NCBI GenBank assembly: GCA_030638845.1
Contig: DAOWDW010000029.1
Coordinates: 1 to 17,544, forward strand
Direction: 5' to 3'
Length of the DNA: 17,544 nucleotides
Source: Candidatus Peregrinibacteria bacterium
Lineage (GTDB): Bacteria > Patescibacteriota > Gracilibacteria > Peribacterales > Peribacteraceae
Part shown: positions 15,403 to 17,544 of the stretch, one piece after another
Layout: every line of letters begins with the position of its first letter
How positions within the stretch are numbered: position 1 is the stretch's first letter
The notes under the pieces: model-generated
Databases searched by the model: none
Seen by the model: only the letters and a program-made list of their open reading frames with translations
What the model was told of the DNA's origin: nothing
Translations under genes and position numbers: made by a program

Positions 15403-15553
15403 ATGTGGAGTGAATAATTAATAGTTAATAATTTGGATAATACCAAAAATATTGGTACTTATGATATAAGTATAGAAATAAGAAAGAAATATTTTTTCTG
15501 TTTTTTGTTCTGCATTTTGCATTTTGCATTCTACACTTTACTTGTATTTCGCA
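15403..15553. promoter_or_regulatory. Divergent control region of ferredoxin and sufC with two palindromes
   Basis: Two perfect dyads touch each other: TACCAA-AAATA-TTGGTA (15441-15457) and TACTTAT-GAT-ATAAGTA (15456-15472), sharing two bases. A TATGAT (15460-15465) inside the second dyad resembles a -10 box towards sufC, though no -35 box is well spaced. An operator for a regulator acting on both Fe-S genes is plausible. They do not match the known type 1 IscR pattern as I recall it. Closer to sufC lies a 7-bp repeat patch (gcatttt, 15512-15532). Confidence 0.5.
15512..15532. repeat. 7-bp tandem repeat (gcatttt) ahead of sufC
   Basis: Two perfect copies of gcatttt and a third variant gcattct. 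Its reverse complement (AGAATGC AAAATGC AAAATGC) matches the type of repeat at 154-172 and 16318-16331. It covers the TTG at 15524 that would otherwise extend sufC. Confidence 0.85.
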
Positions 15554-16303
15554 ATGCATATTCCAAACTCATTACTAAATATCGGCAATCTTCACATTTC
15601 TGTAGATAATACAGAGGTTGTTAAGGGGATTGATTTAATTATAGAAGAAGGAGAAATACATGCAATTATGGGACCAAATGGCTCTGGCAAATCTACTTTT
15701 GTATCTGCTTTAATGGGGCATCCTGCTTATACTATTACTAAAGGCTCAGTTGAGTTTAAAGGAGAAGATTTATTAAAATTAGAGCCACATGAGCGGGCTA
15801 GAAGTGGTTTATTCTTAGCTTTTCAATATCCTAAAGAAATAACAGGAGTGACACTAAGAAGTTTTCTTTTTGCTGCCTACAATGCGTGTCATTCAGAAGA
15901 AAAAATTATATCTCCTATAAAATTTAAAAAGTTTTTAGAAGGTCATATGGAAGAGTTACATATGGATACTTCTTTTGCAGAGAGGTTTGTAAATAAAGGT
16001 TTTAGTGGAGGAGAAAAAAAGAAGGCAGAAATACTTCAAATGAATGTATTAGCACCATCTCTAGCATTATTAGATGAGACAGATAGTGGGCTAGATATAG
16101 ATGCACTTAAAATAGTTGCAGAAGGCATAAATAGACTTAAGTCTCCTAATTTTTCTGCAATACTTGTTACTCATTATGCTCGTATTTTGCAGTACATTAA
16201 GCCAGATAAAGTTCATATTATGGTTGATGGAAAGATAGTAGAAAGTGGAGGGGAGGAGTTAGCTCATCATCTTGAGAAAGAGGGATATAAGGATTGGAAA
16301 TAG
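15554..16303 (+). CDS. sufC: Fe-S cluster assembly ATPase SufC
   Basis: ABC-type ATPase that powers the SufBCD scaffold in assembling iron-sulfur clusters. It is cytoplasmic, with no membrane segment. 249 residues from ATG 15554. Motifs are Walker A GPNGSGKST (40-48), Q-loop FQYPKEITGVTLRSF (90-104, typical of SufC), ABC signature FSGGEKKKAEILQM (150-163), Walker B ALLDETDSGLD (171-181) and the H-loop His207 (VTHYARIL). An upstream in-frame TTG at 15524 is rejected because the extra codons come from a 7-bp repeat. The usual partners sufB and sufD do not follow; the next gene is a pilin on the opposite strand. Either they lie elsewhere in the genome or the operon was split. Stop is TAG. Confidence 0.96.
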   Translation: MHIPNSLLNIGNLHISVDNTEVVKGIDLIIEEGEIHAIMGPNGSGKSTFVSALMGHPAYTITKGSVEFKGEDLLKLEPHERARSGLFLAFQYPKEITGVTLRSFLFAAYNACHSEEKIISPIKFKKFLEGHMEELHMDTSFAERFVNKGFSGGEKKKAEILQMNVLAPSLALLDETDSGLDIDALKIVAEGINRLKSPNFSAILVTHYARILQYIKPDKVHIMVDGKIVESGGEELAHHLEKEGYKDWK

Positions 16304-16317
16304 TGAATGAATAATTA

Positions 16318-16331
16318 AGAATGCAGAATGA
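16318..16331. repeat. 7-bp tandem repeat (agaatgc / agaatga)
   Basis: Two tandem heptamers differing in the last base, directly before the left arm of the pilin-flanking inverted repeat. Same family as the heptamers at 154-172 and 15512-15532. Confidence 0.65.
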
Positions 16332-16333
16332 AA

Positions 16334-16370
16334 CGTTTTCTATATTGTTTTATTCTTCATTGCTTTATTC
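16334..16370. repeat. Left arm of inverted repeat flanking the pilin gene
   Basis: Matches the reverse complement of 17464-17501 at all but one or two positions and with one extra base; 16334-16354 is identical over 21 nt. The arm contains the stop codon of the pilin gene (16365-16367), so the repeat replaced or extended the gene's end. Includes the CAATG-type octamer motif. Confidence 0.85.
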
Positions 16371-17435
16371 CCTTGGTCCTTCTCCTCGTAAAGCTTGTAT
16401 TTCCTCTGCACTTAACGCACGGTTATAAATGCGCAAATCATCAATAAGACCATTCCAATGTAAACCAAGATATGTAGTTGTTCCTGTTGGACCTAAAGCA
16501 TTAAAACCTGCTTGATAATCTTCATTTTTTGTTTCGTCTACATGCAATACACTCGTGTTTGTTTCCCCATCAAATACTACACAAATATGATGCCATGTGT
16601 TAAATCCAAATATAGAATCACTAACTCTTGGAGTTGTGTAAGTAGCCCCTCCTGGTCCAGTAAGCGCGTACACGAGTGTATTGTACTGATATCCAAAGTA
16701 ATAATTGCGATAATCTGTAGCCCAATGACGAAAAATGCTACCAGATTGTCTTAAGTCAAATCTTTGTGCCCAAGAACAGAACGTTGCTTCAGTCGCACCA
16801 TCAACAATATTTTCATATGAATAGAAATAATCATATGTCGAAGGTACTACTGTCGATTCAAATTTGGCAGCATATCCATCTAAATATCCTAATTCACCAT
16901 AAACAGGACACCTTGTTGTAGCACAAGTTAAGTTATTACCATTTTCAGAGGAATCTATTAGCGTAGTTCCACCTGTTTCCATAAACCTCCACCTAGCAAT
17001 ATAATCAGTTGGTAAAGTTTCACCAAGATTAGGGGCTAACACAAAAGGACGTCCAGAATCTTCATATGCTTCATAGCCTGTATGTAAAGTTCCTGTTTCA
17101 GATGGATCTATAGGAATTTCTGAAATGTAATCTGGGACAAGAGAATCTATATTTATACAAGAATCATCTGTTTGTCCTTGTTGGCATATGGGATATGCGT
17201 TTCCCCACCCAGGTAAAACTGTTGCCGGGAAAGAATTGTTTTTTACATAGTACTGTTCTAATGCTTTTTGTATTTGTCCTACTTCATTAGTTCGTTGAGT
17301 GTCTCTTGCTTTACGAAGTTGTTCTGTAGGATTTACTGCAACTACTACAATGCTAGAAAGAATACCTATAACACCAATTACAAGAAGAAGTTCTAAAAGA
17401 GTAAAACCACGATGATCTTTAAAGGATATCTTCAT
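16365..17435 (-). CDS. Type IV pilin-like protein with C-terminal LamG domain
   Basis: Probable surface or secreted pilin/pseudopilin. 356 residues. The leader MKISFKDHRG is followed by FTLLELLLVIGVIGILSSIVVVAV (11-34), the class III type IV pilin signature: prepilin peptidase would cut after Gly10, Phe11 is the expected methylated residue and Glu15 is the conserved +5 Glu. Residues 35-70 continue the helix (RKARDTQRTNEVGQIQKAL), then a pseudopilin-like segment to about 140. Residues about 145-350 look like a LamG/concanavalin A-like lectin domain (YIARWRFMETGGTTLIDSSENGNNLT near its start, WHHICVVFDG, and GLIDDLRIYNRALSAEEIQAL as its typical end). Such fusions are common in CPR genomes and may bind carbohydrate or host cells. 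No other pilus genes are in the window. It is flanked by inverted repeats. Confidence 0.9.
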   Translation of the reverse strand: MKISFKDHRGFTLLELLLVIGVIGILSSIVVVAVNPTEQLRKARDTQRTNEVGQIQKALEQYYVKNNSFPATVLPGWGNAYPICQQGQTDDSCINIDSLVPDYISEIPIDPSETGTLHTGYEAYEDSGRPFVLAPNLGETLPTDYIARWRFMETGGTTLIDSSENGNNLTCATTRCPVYGELGYLDGYAAKFESTVVPSTYDYFYSYENIVDGATEATFCSWAQRFDLRQSGSIFRHWATDYRNYYFGYQYNTLVYALTGPGGATYTTPRVSDSIFGFNTWHHICVVFDGETNTSVLHVDETKNEDYQAGFNALGPTGTTTYLGLHWNGLIDDLRIYNRALSAEEIQALRGEGPRE

Positions 17436-17444
17436 TCATTGGGA

Positions 17445-17474
17445 ATAATAGCAAAAATGAATAGAATAAAACAA
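17445..17474 (-). promoter_or_regulatory. Candidate promoter of the pilin gene
   Basis: Minus-strand -10 TATTAT (17445-17450) with an upstream TG (extended -10) and TTGTTT (17469-17474) 18 nt before it. The -35-like element lies in the right arm of the inverted repeat. The -10 ends 9 nt before the ATG at 17435, which would leave only a few bases of leader. Confidence 0.4.
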
Positions 17475-17501
17475 TGAAGCAATAAAACAATATAGAAAAC
17501 G
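17464..17501. repeat. Right arm of inverted repeat flanking the pilin gene
   Basis: Pairs with 16334-16370 in inverted orientation. Its first 18 bases also occur in direct orientation at 9451-9468, so it belongs to a dispersed family. Confidence 0.85.
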
Positions 17502-17511
17502 CTTTGTTAAT

Positions 17512-17544
17512 CGCTTGCGTATTATTTTATTTGCTATACTTCTC
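17512..17544 (+). promoter_or_regulatory. Possible extended -10 promoter at window end
   Basis: TG-C-TATACT (hexamer 17535-17540) lies just before the window edge, pointing to a + strand transcript that starts outside the window. The -35 side is unclear (CTTGCG at a 15-nt spacing). Confidence 0.3.

Noticed and set aside
15524..15553. TTG-initiated extension of sufC
   Set aside because: The 10 added codons come from the heptamer repeat; ATG 15554 fits the family length.

Overview
This is a low-GC bacterial chromosome segment with short gene spacing. The gene content and style suggest a Patescibacteria / Candidate Phyla Radiation (CPR) organism. The evidence is a compact gene set, few Shine-Dalgarno sequences, a type IV pilin fused to a LamG domain, an orphan-looking sufC, and many short 7-8 bp tandem repeats between genes. 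gltX and ftsW both end in TGA, and no gene needs TGA as a sense codon, so the standard bacterial code fits and the UGA=Gly code of Gracilibacteria is not indicated. The phylum call is an inference from style and was not tested with a tree.

Layout. (1) 285-1202: a tandem two-OB-fold single-strand DNA-binding protein on the + strand, followed by a strong hairpin/T-tract terminator. (2) 8800-1282, minus strand: one long run in transcription order of a family 2 glycosyltransferase, FtsW/RodA (SEDS), MurG, a cyclophilin lipoprotein, GltX, a hendecad-repeat coiled-coil protein, a two-helix membrane protein and MurB. This is a peptidoglycan and envelope cluster with translation genes mixed in. (3) 8850-9449: TsaB (tRNA t6A synthesis), divergent from the run. 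(4) 9450-10582: an accessory patch of repeats, a possible 35-codon ORF, a two-gene module ending in a DUF2188 protein, and a 43-codon scrap resembling a restriction-methylase nuclease domain. (5) 10583-15121: secA, the DNA polymerase III delta-prime subunit and a membrane-anchored TPR protein, all on +. (6) 15118-16303: a [2Fe-2S] ferredoxin (-) and SufC (+), divergent around overlapping palindromes. (7) 16331-17506: a LamG-type pilin-like gene whose ends lie in near-perfect inverted repeats.

How the genes work together. MurB makes UDP-MurNAc, MurG makes lipid II, and the SEDS protein polymerises it. SecA exports proteins, including the cyclophilin lipoprotein and possibly the pilin. The ferredoxin and SufC belong to iron-sulfur metabolism. 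No rRNA, tRNA, CRISPR array, insertion sequence or transposase was seen.

The most unusual material is repetitive. A family of 7-bp tandem repeats occurs between genes and twice inside the glycosyltransferase, where a change in copy number would shift the frame. A family of 8-bp repeats around a CAATG core occurs between genes, and copies of it form the inverted repeats that bracket the pilin gene.
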